DNA of 64,000 nt from Kribbella sindirgiensis (GTDB taxonomy: Bacteria; Actinomycetota; Actinomycetes; Propionibacteriales; Kribbellaceae). The translations under genes and the position numbers were made by a program. Location of the stretch: NCBI RefSeq assembly GCF_004331435.1, contig NZ_SJKA01000003.1, positions 620,001 through 684,000 of the forward strand, given 5' to 3'. A model generated the notes under the pieces. That model was not told the DNA's origin. It saw only the letters and a program-made list of their open reading frames with translations, and searched no databases. Below, piece by piece: positions 16,196-24,817 of this stretch; the stretch's first letter is position 1, and each line of letters begins with the position of its first letter.

Positions 16196-17233
16196 ATGGA
16201 TGACGTACGAGAGGTCAGCGCCGAACTTCACCGACTCGCCGAGTCGGAGGCGATGGGCCCGCTGGACACGACCCGGGTGCTGGAGCGCGGCCGCCGTGGC
16301 AGGCGGCGCCGGAAACTGCTCGGCGCGGGCGGGGCGGTCGCCGGTGTCGCGGTGATCGCGCTCAGCGCGAGTCTGCTGCCCAACCTCAGTTCGGCCGGCA
16401 ACCAGCCGGGCGTCGCAGGCGATCAGGCGGCGAACTCGCAGTTCGGCCCTGTCCCGGGCGTCCCGCGCGGTGAGGCCGGAGCGGACCAGCGGATCACCAT
16501 GGAAGAGGCACAGCGGCGCTGCGACCTGCGGAATCCGGACGAGAAACGAAAGCTCCGGGACACGAAGGGGGCCCGGTCCGGCCACGTGTCGATGTACGAC
16601 ATCAAGAACGGCCAGAAGTGGAACATGTGCATCGTCCCCGGCGGGGACAGGCCGTCGGCCGAGCTCGTCGCGGCGGCAGCCAAGGATCCGATGCCGAAGA
16701 GCATGGACGGCAAGCTCCGCAACTGCTCCGTACTGACCTGGGTCGACGTGACCGGCTGGCAGGTCGTGGCGTCCGACGAGTCGAGGGCGCTCGGACAGGC
16801 CGAGGTGGTCGCGCTCTCCCCCAGCGGACACAAGGTCATGGAGTGCTCGTTGCAGACGAACATCCCGAACAAGACCGGCCTGCAGGGCAACACGACGTTC
16901 GCGACGCTGACCAACCTCAACAGCGGCGACCCGGTGCTGAACCCGGCCGACAAGTCCGCTCGGGCCGACATGTACGCCGGCGGGGGCGGCGGCGGGCCCT
17001 GCACAGCCGGGGTCTGCAAAGGGTGGGGAATGAGCGGCTGGGGCCGGGTCGCCTCGAAGGACGCCGTCACGGTCCGCATGCGGATCGGGAACGGTCCCGT
17101 CTACGAAGTCCCGGTCGGCGAGGGCGGCTGGTTCGCCTACACCTGGAAGACCACGACCAGCCACCCGCAGAAGACGTTCCCGAAGGTCGCGGCGTACGAC
17201 AAGGCCGGGAAGATCGTCAAGGTCTTCGAATAG
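16196..17233 (+). CDS. single-pass membrane protein, putative sigma partner
   Basis: A 345-residue protein. The cytoplasmic N-terminus (1-40) is followed by a basic stretch RRGRRRRK, one transmembrane helix (about 42-65) and a large extracytoplasmic domain with several cysteines and a Gly-rich loop before PCTAGVCKGWG. I see no zinc anti-sigma motif, so an anti-sigma role is inferred only from coupling to the sigma gene and the topology. AAGGAG lies 7 nt before the ATG at 16196, which is preferred over the GTG that overlaps the sigma stop. Confidence 0.7.
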   Translation: MDDVREVSAELHRLAESEAMGPLDTTRVLERGRRGRRRRKLLGAGGAVAGVAVIALSASLLPNLSSAGNQPGVAGDQAANSQFGPVPGVPRGEAGADQRITMEEAQRRCDLRNPDEKRKLRDTKGARSGHVSMYDIKNGQKWNMCIVPGGDRPSAELVAAAAKDPMPKSMDGKLRNCSVLTWVDVTGWQVVASDESRALGQAEVVALSPSGHKVMECSLQTNIPNKTGLQGNTTFATLTNLNSGDPVLNPADKSARADMYAGGGGGGPCTAGVCKGWGMSGWGRVASKDAVTVRMRIGNGPVYEVPVGEGGWFAYTWKTTTSHPQKTFPKVAAYDKAGKIVKVFE

Positions 17234-17450
17234 TCATCAACCAAAGGGCGGCGTCGTTGGCCTCCCCATCGAACCTTCGAAGGGGAGGTCCTGCGGGCTG
17301 AACCTCGGCTCGCTGACGGCGCGCGGAGCGTCGTACCGAATGTGTACTCCGTCGGCGAGTGAGAACCGGCGTGCCCGTGGGCTTGAACAGGCTATTGCGG
17401 CTGTTCTGTCCGATATGTGGGCGGCGATCAACCCGATCCGGCAACAGGCA

Positions 17451-17506
17451 ACAGGCAATGGTGGGTAAGCACCTGGTATTACCTGTCCCCAGTCACCATT
17501 GCCTGT
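17451..17506. repeat. 13-bp perfect inverted repeat, 30-bp loop
   Basis: ACAGGCAATGGTG (17451-17463) and CACCATTGCCTGT (17494-17506) are exact reverse complements. The loop and right flank contain repeated CCCCAGT and CCTGTTCCC words. Not a standard terminator; no transposase is nearby. Confidence 0.6.
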
Positions 17507-17621
17507 TCCCAGTCCCCAGTGCGTGTTCCCGGTGCGCGTCCTCGGTTACCGCTATTCCGTCGGTGCATCGAGTCGTGGGGTTCGACTGGTTTGGGGAGGA
17601 TCACCTGCCGTTTTCGGGGTG

Positions 17622-17653
17622 CAGGGCTCCCCGAACTGGTTTGGGGAGCCCTG
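17622..17653. repeat. hairpin containing the CCCCGAACYGGTTTGGGG element
   Basis: CAGGGCTCCCC (17622-17632) pairs with GGGGAGCCCTG (17643-17653) around GAACTGGTTT. The core is the reverse complement of the palindromic element at 38882-38899 apart from one base. Confidence 0.65.
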
Positions 17654-17864
17654 TGCAGCGACGGGGTTTGTGGGGGGTGCGCGGCGGCTCATTAGGTAGA
17701 GCACCGGCGAGACGCCGTACGCGCCGGGCGCGGTCACGCTCAGGTGCACTGCCCAGCCCCTCGACACGTCCAGTCGAGAACGCATACTCCGCCCGGGCCG
17801 TGACAACCACCCACATATCAGTCACAAGAGCCGTTATGACCTGTTCAAGGCCACCATTTCCTGG

Positions 17865-18602
17865 TCAAGCGGTGCGGCGTTTGAGGGTTGCTGCGCCTAG
17901 GCCTAGGGCTGCGAGGATGAAGCCTAGGACTACCAGGGTGTCGGCGCCTGTGCCGGTGGTGAAGCCGTTGCCTTTGGCTACCCCTATGACGGCGTCGACC
18001 GCGTAGGACAGGGGCAGTACGTCGCTCAGAGCTTGGAGGACTGTGGGGAGCTGGTCGCGGGGGACCAAGAGGCCGCAAAGGAGGATTTGGGGGATCATCA
18101 CTGCCGGCATCATCTGGACGGCCTGGAACTCTGTTGCTGCGAAGGCGCTCGCGAAGAGGCCCAGCGCCGTACCCAACACCCCGTCGAGAACCGCGACCAC
18201 GCCTAGTTGCCAGGCGGCGCCCTGGATGTCCAGGTCCAGGAGGTACAGGGCGATCGAGACCACGACCAGTGCCTGGACGACGGCGATCAGGGCGAACGCG
18301 AGGGCGTAGCCGAGCAGGAAGTCCAGCTTGCCCATCGGCATCGTGAACAGCCGTGACAGCGTCCCGCTCGACCGTTCGCGCAGTGTCGCGACGGACGTGA
18401 CGACGAACATGATGATCGACGGGAACACCGCGAGCAGCGGCCCGCCGACGCGGTCGAAGACCATCGGGGAGTCGGTGAACATCCACCACATCAGGCTGAC
18501 CAGCAGCGCCGGCAGCACGATCAGCATCGCCACCGTCCGGTGGTCCCGTCGCAGCTGAGCGAGCACTCGGGCGGCTACGGCAAACGTCACACGCGGTGTC
18601 AT
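17865..18602 (-). CDS. ABC-2 type transporter permease
   Basis: A 245-residue membrane protein with about six transmembrane helices and the cytoplasmic signature RERSSGTLSRLFTMPMGKLDFLLGY (about 75-100), diagnostic of ABC-2 permeases in drug or lipid export. Its start overlaps the stop of the upstream ATPase gene as ATGA (18599-18602), so the two subunits are coupled. The substrate is unknown; a TetR regulator lies in the same direction upstream, which fits drug efflux. Confidence 0.9.
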   Translation of the reverse strand: MTPRVTFAVAARVLAQLRRDHRTVAMLIVLPALLVSLMWWMFTDSPMVFDRVGGPLLAVFPSIIMFVVTSVATLRERSSGTLSRLFTMPMGKLDFLLGYALAFALIAVVQALVVVSIALYLLDLDIQGAAWQLGVVAVLDGVLGTALGLFASAFAATEFQAVQMMPAVMIPQILLCGLLVPRDQLPTVLQALSDVLPLSYAVDAVIGVAKGNGFTTGTGADTLVVLGFILAALGLGAATLKRRTA

Positions 18603-19321
18603 CGCGCACCAGCTTTCCGCTCGATCAGGGTGAGGAACGCCTGCTCGAGGTCATTGGTCCCGGCCGACAGGAGCAGGTCCTGCGGCGTGTCGTCGGCGAG
18701 CAGTTCGCCGTCGCGCATCAGGAGGAGACGATCGCAGCGCGAGGCCTCGTCCATGACGTGACTCGACACGAGCAGCGTCGCGCCGGCGTCGGCGAGTTCG
18801 TGGAAGAGTTTCCAGAGATCGCGCCGGAGCACGGGATCCAGGCCGACCGTTGGTTCGTCCAACACCAGGAGCTCCGGGCTGCCGAGCAGCGCGGCCGCGA
18901 GTGAGGCGCGTGATTGCTGGCCGCCGGACAGCTGGTCGACCCGGGCGTCCGCGTGCGACGTGAGGTCGACCGCCTCGACGACCCGTTCCACATCGGACGA
19001 CGGAACCCCGAGGACCGCCGCGAAGAAGCGCAGGTTCTCGGTGACGGTCAGATCGCCGTACACACTGGGCTCCTGCGTCACGTAGCCGACCCGGCCGCGC
19101 AGCTTCGGCGCGCCGGCCGGCAACCCGAGGACCGAGACGTCGCCGGTCACCCGCGCCTGCAGGCCGACGATCGCGCGGATCAGCGTGGTCTTGCCGCAGC
19201 CGGAGGGCCCGAGCAGCCCGGTCACCGACCCGGCCCGGAGGTCGAACCCGACCCCGTGCAGTATCTCCCGGTCGCCACGTACCACGACGACGTCACGGCA
19301 GCTCACCGCGTTTTTCATCAT
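18599..19321 (-). CDS. ABC transporter ATP-binding protein (exporter)
   Basis: A 240-residue nucleotide-binding subunit with Walker A GPSGCGKTT, Q-loop YVTQEPSVYGDLTV, signature QLSGGQQSR, Walker B LLVLDEPTVGLDP and the H-loop in VSSHVMDEA. It pairs with the ABC-2 permease that follows. A TAAATT -10 box (19328-19333) ends 6 nt before the ATG at 19321, so the mRNA may be leaderless, and a palindrome covers the start codon and -10 edge. An ATG one codon downstream is the alternative start. Confidence 0.93.
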   Translation of the reverse strand: MMKNAVSCRDVVVVRGDREILHGVGFDLRAGSVTGLLGPSGCGKTTLIRAIVGLQARVTGDVSVLGLPAGAPKLRGRVGYVTQEPSVYGDLTVTENLRFFAAVLGVPSSDVERVVEAVDLTSHADARVDQLSGGQQSRASLAAALLGSPELLVLDEPTVGLDPVLRRDLWKLFHELADAGATLLVSSHVMDEASRCDRLLLMRDGELLADDTPQDLLLSAGTNDLEQAFLTLIERKAGAR

Positions 19322-19329
19322 GTGATGAA
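19314..19329. promoter_or_regulatory. palindromic operator over the ABC exporter start
   Basis: TTCATCA (19314-19320) and TGATGAA (19323-19329) form a perfect 7-bp inverted repeat with a 2-bp centre. It overlaps the start codon of the ATPase gene and touches its -10 box. The nearby TetR protein is the obvious candidate ligand (inference). Confidence 0.6.
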
Positions 19330-19333
19330 TTTA
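19328..19333 (-). promoter_or_regulatory. -10 box for leaderless ABC ATPase gene
   Basis: TAAATT on the minus strand ends 6 nt before the ATG at 19321 and overlaps the right arm of the palindrome. Confidence 0.45.
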
Positions 19334-19363
19334 GCGCTTACGACACTCCTTGGCAACAGCCCG

Positions 19364-19912
19364 TCAGACGACGGGCTGCCCCAGCGTCGGTTCGCCGTAC
19401 CTGGCCCGCAGCTCGGCGAACCGCGCCACCTTGTCGGCGCCGAACCGGGCGACCTCGGCGGCGTACGTGTCGCCGGTGAGGAACACCGGCGGCCGCCGCT
19501 TGCTGTGGAACTTGTCGGCGTACAGGACGAGCTCCTCCTCCGGCGTCCGCGGGAGGTAGTCGTCGACCGGGATCGGCAGCGCCTGCCGTACGACGTCGTC
19601 GCGGGTGATCCCGACGCCGGTATGGCACGACGCGAACCGGCAGATCTCGACCGGAAAACCGAGCGACGACAGCAGCGCGTGCCCGAGGACGCCGTGCCGG
19701 ACGTACGCCGTGGACTCCAGGCGATACACCCCGATGTCGTGCAGCAGCGCGCCCGCCCGCACCAGGTCGGTGTCGATGTCCAGCCCGGCGAAGAACTGCT
19801 CCGCGATCGAGCACACCAGCCGGCAGTGCTCGTGGACCAACTCGAAGGACGACCGGCTCGGCGCGTGATCGCGGTGCAGCGCACGGATCTCGCGGTCGGT
19901 CGGGATCTCCAT
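19364..19912 (-). CDS. HD-domain hydrolase
   Basis: A 182-residue HD-superfamily protein. His in VHEHCRLV, the HD pair in ALLHDIGVYRL (about 57-67), His in RHGVLGHALL and the later CHTGVG supply a metal-binding phosphohydrolase site. These enzymes cleave nucleotide or related phosphoesters; the substrate is unknown. The start lies in the third copy of a 17-bp tandem repeat, and two 5-codon ORFs connect it by stop-start overlaps to the tetR stop, so its translation probably depends on reinitiation. Confidence 0.85.
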   Translation of the reverse strand: MEIPTDREIRALHRDHAPSRSSFELVHEHCRLVCSIAEQFFAGLDIDTDLVRAGALLHDIGVYRLESTAYVRHGVLGHALLSSLGFPVEICRFASCHTGVGITRDDVVRQALPIPVDDYLPRTPEEELVLYADKFHSKRRPPVFLTGDTYAAEVARFGADKVARFAELRARYGEPTLGQPVV

Positions 19913-19929
19913 CAGGTCGGGATCTCCAT
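19912..19929 (-). CDS. five-codon ORF MEIPT, second of two
   Basis: Identical to the preceding mini-ORF. Its TGA overlaps the ATG of the HD gene at 19912, completing a termination-reinitiation relay. Confidence 0.35.
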   Translation of the reverse strand: MEIPT

Positions 19930-19946
19930 CAGGTCGGGATCTCCAT
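19929..19946 (-). CDS. five-codon ORF MEIPT, first of two
   Basis: ATG at 19946 overlaps the tetR stop as TGATG, and its own stop overlaps the next ATG. It is visible only as an open frame; translation is inferred from coupling. Confidence 0.35.
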   Translation of the reverse strand: MEIPT

Positions 19947-20536
19947 CAGCCGGAGACGTACTGCTGGATCGCCGGCCCGATCCGGTCGACGAGCTGGTCG
20001 AGGTCGGCGGACGCCACCGGCTCGAGCTCGACCACGTACCGGGTCAGCGCCATCCCGATCAGGTGACTGGCGATCAGGCCGACCCGCAGCTTCGCGTCCG
20101 GGAGGTCGATGAACTGCGAGACCGGCTCGAGGATCATCCGGGTCATACCCTCGCGCATGATCCGGGCGACGTCGTCGCTGGTGACGACGCTGCGCAGCAT
20201 CGCCTTCATCCGCTGCTGTCCCTCGTCCGACTCCCAGACACCGAGGAACACGGTGACGATCCGGCGGCCGAGGTCCTCGCGGGACCCGTTCAGGATCGCC
20301 GCGGCCACCTGCCGCGGATCCAGCGGCAGCGCCATCGCCTCGATGAACAGCTCGTCCTTGCTGTCGAAGTAGTGGTGCACGAGCGCCGCGTCGACACCGG
20401 CCTGGCGCGCGACAGCGCGGATCGACGTGGCCGCGAAACCCTTGTCCGCAAAGGATTCCCGGGCCGCCCGCACGATCTCGCCCCGGGTATCCGGGCCCCC
20501 CGGACGGCGTCCCGGCGTACGGCCGGTTGCTGTCAC
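19946..20536 (-). CDS. TetR-family transcriptional regulator
   Basis: A 196-residue regulator. The N-terminal HTH is [46 protein letters not shown] (about 19-64), and the rest is a helical ligand domain of the TetR_C type. It probably represses the downstream ABC exporter via the palindrome at 19314-19329 (inference). The GTG start overlaps the stop of the upstream isomerase-like gene by 3 bp. The stop overlaps the first 5-codon ORF. Confidence 0.9.
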   Translation of the reverse strand: MTATGRTPGRRPGGPDTRGEIVRAARESFADKGFAATSIRAVARQAGVDAALVHHYFDSKDELFIEAMALPLDPRQVAAAILNGSREDLGRRIVTVFLGVWESDEGQQRMKAMLRSVVTSDDVARIMREGMTRMILEPVSQFIDLPDAKLRVGLIASHLIGMALTRYVVELEPVASADLDQLVDRIGPAIQQYVSG

Positions 20537-21396
20537 GGAGTCAGCTCCGAGATCTCACCGTCCGGGGTGACCGCGAACGGCGTACGCCGCGACCGGGAGG
20601 CTCCGGATCGGACGAAATGCTTGCGGGTGAACTCCAGCGACTCGACCAGGTCGACCTCACGTTCGGAGCGGCTGGTCGCGCGACGGGTGTTGATCTCGAT
20701 GATGATGTGGCCGCGGAAGTCCTGTTGCGCGAGGACGCCCAGCAGGTCCGCGGCGCGTTGCGTACCGCGGCCCGGGACCAGGTGCTCGTCCTTCGCGGAG
20801 CCGGTGCCGTCGGTCAGGTGCACGTGGGTCAGGCTCTTGCCCATCGTCGCGGCCAGTTCGACGCAGTCCTGCTCGGCGGTGGAGGCGTGCGACAGATCGA
20901 GCGTGGTGTGCGCGTACTCCTGCTCGGTCGGGTCCCAGCTCGGCGCGTACGCCTGCAGGTCGCGGCCGGGAGCGCGCCACGGGTACATGTTCTCCACCGC
21001 GAGCGTCACGCCGGTCTGCTCCTCCAGCCGGGCGATCCCCTCGACGAACCCGCGCGCGTAGTCCCGCTGCCAGCGGAACGGCGGGTGGACGACGACCACG
21101 TCGGCGCCGAGCTCCTTCGCGGCCTCGGCGCTGCGTTCGAGCTTGCTCCACGGGTCGGTCCCCCAGACGCGCTGCATGATCAGCAGGGTCGGGGCGTGGA
21201 TCGCGAGCACCGGCAGCTGGTGGTAGTCGATCAGCCGCTGGATCGCGTCGATCTGGGTGCTCAGCGGATCGATCCCGATCATCACCTCGACACCGTCGTA
21301 CCCGAGCCGGGCGGCCAGCTCGAAACCGCTGGCGGTCGACTCGGGGTAGACCGACGCGGTGGACAGGCCGATCTTCGCGGTCGTGCGGGAGCTCAT
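20533..21396 (-). CDS. sugar phosphate isomerase/epimerase (xylose-isomerase-like TIM barrel)
   Basis: A 287-residue AP-endonuclease-2-like barrel. It has [11 protein letters not shown] at the start, [17 protein letters not shown] with a metal-ligand Glu, TTLDLSHAS with Asp and His, [21 protein letters not shown] and IIIEIN. These residues form the usual divalent-metal site. The substrate is not predictable. Start and stop overlap the neighbouring genes (ATGA with ppx, GTGA with tetR), so ppx, this gene, tetR, the HD gene and perhaps the exporter form one leftward unit. Confidence 0.88.
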   Translation of the reverse strand: MSSRTTAKIGLSTASVYPESTASGFELAARLGYDGVEVMIGIDPLSTQIDAIQRLIDYHQLPVLAIHAPTLLIMQRVWGTDPWSKLERSAEAAKELGADVVVVHPPFRWQRDYARGFVEGIARLEEQTGVTLAVENMYPWRAPGRDLQAYAPSWDPTEQEYAHTTLDLSHASTAEQDCVELAATMGKSLTHVHLTDGTGSAKDEHLVPGRGTQRAADLLGVLAQQDFRGHIIIEINTRRATSRSEREVDLVESLEFTRKHFVRSGASRSRRTPFAVTPDGEISELTP

Positions 21397-22325
21397 CGGG
21401 GTTGCAGCTGGTCGAGCCGGGACAGGATGACGCCTTCGCGCAGGGCCCACGGGCAGACCTCGAGCGCGGGCAGGTCGAAGAGGTCCATCACGGCGTCGGC
21501 GACCAGGGCGCCGGCGGTCAGCTGGGACGCGCGACCGGCCGAGACCCCGGGCAGGGCGGCCCGGTCGGCGGCCGACATCTTGGTCAGCTTCGGGATCCAC
21601 TCGTTCAGGTCGTCCCGGTTCAGCGTGCGCGGCACGTACGGTCCGTCCGCGGAAGGGGCCGCGCCGGCGATCCGGGCCAGCGAACGGAACGTCTTGCTGG
21701 TGGCGACGGAGCGCTGCGGCTTCCCGGCGCGCAGCACCGGACCGGCGACCGCGGCGAGCTCCAGCCGGATCCGGCGACGCAACGCCCGGACCTCGTCCTT
21801 GTCCGGCGGGTCGCTCTTCAGTCCCTCGCGGGTCAGCCGGCCCGCGCCGAGCTGCACCGACTCCGCCACGGTCGGCTGCTCGTCCGACCCGGCCGCGATC
21901 TCCAGCGAGCCGCCGCCGATGTCGAACACCGCCAGGCGCCCGGAGGACCAGCCGAACCACCGCCGTACCGCCAGGAAGGTCAGCCTGGCCTCGTCCTCGC
22001 CGCTCAACACCTCGAGGTCCACGCCGGTCTCCTCGCGGACCCGGCCCAGCACCTTCTCACCGTTCGGCGCCTCGCGGAGCGCCGAGGTGGCGAATGCGAG
22101 CACCGACTCGCAGCCCTTGTCCTCGGCCAGCTCGACCGCCTGCTTGGTGAACGAGACCAGCCCGTCGGCGCCGGACTGGTCGATCTTGCCGTCCTTGTCC
22201 AGGTGCTCGGCCAGCCGCAACTCGATCTTGTGCGAGAACGCCGGCAGCGGCGCGGCACCGCGATGCGCGTCCACCACGAGCAGATGGACGGTGTTGGATC
22301 CCACGTCGAGTACGCCGAGCCGCAT
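21393..22325 (-). CDS. Ppx/GppA-family phosphatase
   Basis: A 310-residue ASKHA-fold enzyme: [18 protein letters not shown] (phosphate loop), [44 protein letters not shown], and LGAGRLT. The family hydrolyses polyphosphate or (p)ppGpp. It is the short two-domain form without the C-terminal HD domain, normal for actinobacteria. A TAGCGT -10 box ends 6 nt before the ATG, implying a leaderless message. Confidence 0.92.
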   Translation of the reverse strand: MRLGVLDVGSNTVHLLVVDAHRGAAPLPAFSHKIELRLAEHLDKDGKIDQSGADGLVSFTKQAVELAEDKGCESVLAFATSALREAPNGEKVLGRVREETGVDLEVLSGEDEARLTFLAVRRWFGWSSGRLAVFDIGGGSLEIAAGSDEQPTVAESVQLGAGRLTREGLKSDPPDKDEVRALRRRIRLELAAVAGPVLRAGKPQRSVATSKTFRSLARIAGAAPSADGPYVPRTLNRDDLNEWIPKLTKMSAADRAALPGVSAGRASQLTAGALVADAVMDLFDLPALEVCPWALREGVILSRLDQLQPR

Positions 22326-22331
22326 ACCCTC

Positions 22332-22337
22332 ACGCTA
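22332..22337 (-). promoter_or_regulatory. -10 box for leaderless ppx gene
   Basis: TAGCGT on the minus strand ends 6 nt before the ATG at 22325. Confidence 0.45.
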
Positions 22338-22399
22338 CTGGACAACCGGAGTAATCACTGTTCTGGAGTCGTCGTTCACAGATCGGCGGGTGCTGCGCG

Positions 22400-22405
22400 T
22401 ACGCT
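22400..22405 (+). promoter_or_regulatory. -10 box for leaderless Cys-rich gene
   Basis: TACGCT ends 6 nt before the GTG at 22412. Confidence 0.45.
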
Positions 22406-22411
22406 TTCCAG

Positions 22412-23152
22412 GTGCCTGAGGTTTCTCTCGATTTCCCCCGTGCCTGGGTCGAGTTCACCGACCCCGCCGACCCCGACCAGGTCTTCCGCTGCGACCTGAC
22501 CTGGCTGACCTCCAACTGGTCCTGCATCTTCGGCGGTGGCTGCCAGGGGATCTACAAGGGCCGTCCGAGCGACGGCTGCTGCACCCTCGGCGCGCACTTC
22601 TCCGACGCCGACGACGAGAAGCGGGTGAAGAAGTACGTCAAGGAGCTCGGCAAGGACGACTGGCAGTTCCGCAAGGAGGGCCGGAGCAACGGCTGGGTCG
22701 AGACCGACGACGACGGTGAGCGCAAGACCCGGGTCTGGGAGGGTGCGTGCATCTTCCTGAACCGGCCGGGGTTCGAGGGCGGCGCCGGTTGCGCGCTGCA
22801 CGGGCTGGCGCTGAAGCGCGGCGTCCATTTCGTCGAGACCAAGCCGGATGTGTGCTGGCAGCTGCCGATCCGGCGGACCTTCCGCGAGGTCGAGCGGCCG
22901 GACGGGACGACGTACACCGAGGTCGGGATCGGCGAGTACGACCGGCGCGGCTGGGGCCCGGGCGGGCACGACCTGGACTGGTACTGCACGGGGAACACCG
23001 AGGCGCACATCGCGGTCGAGCCGGTCTTCGAGTCCAGCAAGGTCGAACTGCAGACACTGATGGGGCTCAAGGCGTACGACGTCCTCGCCGACCTGTGCCG
23101 TCAGCGCCTGGAGGCCGCGCGGCCGCTGCTGCCGCACCCGGCGTCTAAGTAG
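22412..23152 (+). CDS. conserved cysteine-rich cytosolic protein, probable metal-binding
   Basis: A 246-residue protein with no signal peptide. Clustered cysteines (27, 38, 44, 56, 57) in [15 protein letters not shown]...GCC, later single cysteines in [26 protein letters not shown] and WYCTGN, and several His residues recall the DUF3109/YkgJ-type iron- or zinc-binding proteins. That assignment is by pattern only. The GTG follows a TACGCT -10 box and has no ribosome site. The 3-prime end overlaps the convergent epimerase gene by 8 bp. Confidence 0.75.
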   Translation: MPEVSLDFPRAWVEFTDPADPDQVFRCDLTWLTSNWSCIFGGGCQGIYKGRPSDGCCTLGAHFSDADDEKRVKKYVKELGKDDWQFRKEGRSNGWVETDDDGERKTRVWEGACIFLNRPGFEGGAGCALHGLALKRGVHFVETKPDVCWQLPIRRTFREVERPDGTTYTEVGIGEYDRRGWGPGGHDLDWYCTGNTEAHIAVEPVFESSKVELQTLMGLKAYDVLADLCRQRLEAARPLLPHPASK

Positions 23153-24098
23153 CGATCTTCCCGTTCTCGACGAGCCACGAGACTCCTGAGAGAGCGGCTT
23201 CGATCGCGGAGTAGCGCGGGCGGAAGTCGAGGAGCCGGGCCGCCTTGTCCATCGAGCAGTTCGGGCTGTGGGCGATGTGGTCCCAGGTCGCTTCGGCCTG
23301 CTCCTTCGGCCAGGTGGTTCGCAGCTGGCCGATCGGCCGGAAGCCGAGGTTGGCGGGCTGCCCGAACCAGTCGGCGAGCGCGTGCGCGTATCCGCGGAGC
23401 GTGACCGCGTCGCTCGCCACCGCGTGGAAGCTCTCGCCGATCGCGGTCGACCGGCTCGCGATCGCCGCCAGGAACACGCCCGCGACATCGTCGGCGTGCA
23501 CCGGGTTGAGCGTCTCCAGGCCGAGGTTCGGCAGCAGGACGTCCGCACCCTTGGCGAGGTTCTCGTAGACGCCGAGATCGAAGTTGCCGGCCGGGTTGAC
23601 GGGCGTCCAGCCGGGTCCGCAGATGTGGCCGGGGTGGACGATCGTGACCGGGAAGCCGTCGCGGCGGGCCTTGGTCAGCAGGTACGCCTCGATCGCCGCC
23701 TTCTGGACGCCGTACTCGCCGAACGGTTTCCGCGGTGCGTCCTCGCGGGTCGGGACGACCAGGCTCGGGCCGTGCACCCAGATCGTGCCGCAGTGCAGGA
23801 AGTGCTGGACCCTGCCCTCCAGCGCCTCGGCCAGCCGGCGAGCGCTGTCCTCGGTGAAGCAGATCAGGTCGACGACGATGTCCGCGTCCAGGTCGGCGAC
23901 CCGTTGACCGAACGTCCCCGCGGTGTCCTCCGCGGCGCGGTCGATCTGGACGAACGTGACGTCCTTCCAGGTGCCGTCCGAGTGGTACGGCGTACGCTCG
24001 CCGCGACTGAGGACGGTGACGTCGTGCCCGAGCTGGACCAGCCGCGGGACGAGGTAGGTGCCGATATGGCCGGTTCCGCCGATGACGACTGTGCGCAT
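23145..24098 (-). CDS. NAD-dependent epimerase/dehydratase family protein
   Basis: A 317-residue extended short-chain dehydrogenase. GGTGHIG (8-14) binds the dinucleotide, Y-x-x-x-K is present as YGVQK, and [15 protein letters not shown] [12 protein letters not shown] follows as in sugar-nucleotide epimerases. The conserved Ser/Thr before the Tyr is probably in HCGTIWVHG. Substrate unknown. A TACTCT -10 box ends 8 nt before the ATG. Confidence 0.88.
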   Translation of the reverse strand: MRTVVIGGTGHIGTYLVPRLVQLGHDVTVLSRGERTPYHSDGTWKDVTFVQIDRAAEDTAGTFGQRVADLDADIVVDLICFTEDSARRLAEALEGRVQHFLHCGTIWVHGPSLVVPTREDAPRKPFGEYGVQKAAIEAYLLTKARRDGFPVTIVHPGHICGPGWTPVNPAGNFDLGVYENLAKGADVLLPNLGLETLNPVHADDVAGVFLAAIASRSTAIGESFHAVASDAVTLRGYAHALADWFGQPANLGFRPIGQLRTTWPKEQAEATWDHIAHSPNCSMDKAARLLDFRPRYSAIEAALSGVSWLVENGKIAT

Positions 24099-24106
24099 AG
24101 CACTTG

Positions 24107-24112
24107 AGAGTA
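24107..24112 (-). promoter_or_regulatory. -10 box for leaderless epimerase gene
   Basis: TACTCT on the minus strand ends 8 nt before the ATG at 24098. Confidence 0.4.
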
Positions 24113-24158
24113 GTCCGACACACCCCTGACATCACGATTGTCGGTGGAGGGCGCAAGA

Positions 24159-24800
24159 ATGATCGGCATGCGTCTGGATCATCTGTCGTACGCGTGCGGG
24201 CCGGACGGGTGCCGCGCGACCGTCGAGCGGTTGTCCGCGCTGCTCGGAGCGGAGTTCGTGGACGGTGGGGTGCACCCGCGGTTCGGCACCGTGAACCACA
24301 TCCTGCCGCTGGAGAACGACCGGTACATCGAGGTCGTCGACGTGCTCGACCACCCGGCGTCGGACAAGGCGCCGTTCGGTCAGGCGGTCCGGGCCCGCAA
24401 GGAGCTCGGCGGCGGCTGGCTGGGCTGGGTGGTCGCGGTCCGCGACATGGAGCGGATGGAACAGCGCCTCGGCCGGCAGGCGGTCCCCGGCAACCGGCAC
24501 CGCCCCGACGGGCTGAACCTGACCTGGCGGCAGATCGGCGTGAAGGGCCTGATCGCCGACCCGCAGCTGCCGTTCTTCATCCACTGGGACGACCTGTCCG
24601 AGCACCCGTCGATCGGCGGCAAGGACATCAAGCTGACCGGGCTCGAGATCGCCGGCGACCCGACCCGGGTCACCGACTGGATCGGCCACCCCGCCGACCA
24701 CCTCCTCGACGACCTCGACGTCGCCTGGGTCGGCCCGAACGGCCAACCGGGCCTGGTCGCGGCCGTCTTCCAGACCCCCAACGGTATCGTCCGCGTCTGA
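24159..24800 (+). CDS. Glyoxalase_3-like / VOC-superfamily protein
   Basis: A 213-residue protein beginning MRLDHLSYACG with the VOC first-strand His (LDHLSY) and a paired-module layout; RFGTVNHILPLENDRYIEVVDV and GWVVAVRDMERM fit the Glyoxalase-like domain 3 family. It may bind a metal for an isomerase, lyase or dioxygenase reaction, but no substrate can be named. GGTGGAGG lies 9 nt before the ATG at 24159, which is preferred over the ATG at 24168. Confidence 0.8.
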   Translation: MIGMRLDHLSYACGPDGCRATVERLSALLGAEFVDGGVHPRFGTVNHILPLENDRYIEVVDVLDHPASDKAPFGQAVRARKELGGGWLGWVVAVRDMERMEQRLGRQAVPGNRHRPDGLNLTWRQIGVKGLIADPQLPFFIHWDDLSEHPSIGGKDIKLTGLEIAGDPTRVTDWIGHPADHLLDDLDVAWVGPNGQPGLVAAVFQTPNGIVRV

Positions 24801-24817
24801 TCCCCGGTCCCAGCTCG

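Larger units (their letters stand above)
17234..17864. other. gene-poor region with inverted repeats
   Basis: About 630 bp with no convincing gene on either strand; the ORFs here are proline/arginine-rich and lack ribosome sites. It holds a 13-bp inverted repeat (17451-17506), GT-rich variants of ACTGGGGAC/ACAGG around it, and an 11-bp hairpin (17622-17653) containing a CCCCGAACTGGTTTGGGG element that recurs at 38882. Between them 17577-17598 carries a degenerate half copy. It may be decayed coding DNA or a repeat landing site. Confidence 0.5.
19904..19949. repeat. 17-bp tandem repeat (2.7 copies) at the tetR/HD junction
   Basis: The unit GATCTCCATCAGGTCGG occupies 19904-19920 and 19921-19937, with a third copy truncated from 19938. 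On the minus strand each unit carries ATG-GAG-ATC-CCG-ACC-TGA, so the repeat changes how the HD gene is initiated. Slippage duplication is the likely origin. Confidence 0.9.

Noticed and set aside
17359..18006. A 215-codon + strand ORF across the gene-poor stretch
   Set aside because: It runs into the antisense of the ABC permease, has no recognisable domain and is rich in Arg, Pro and Ser, as shadow frames are here.
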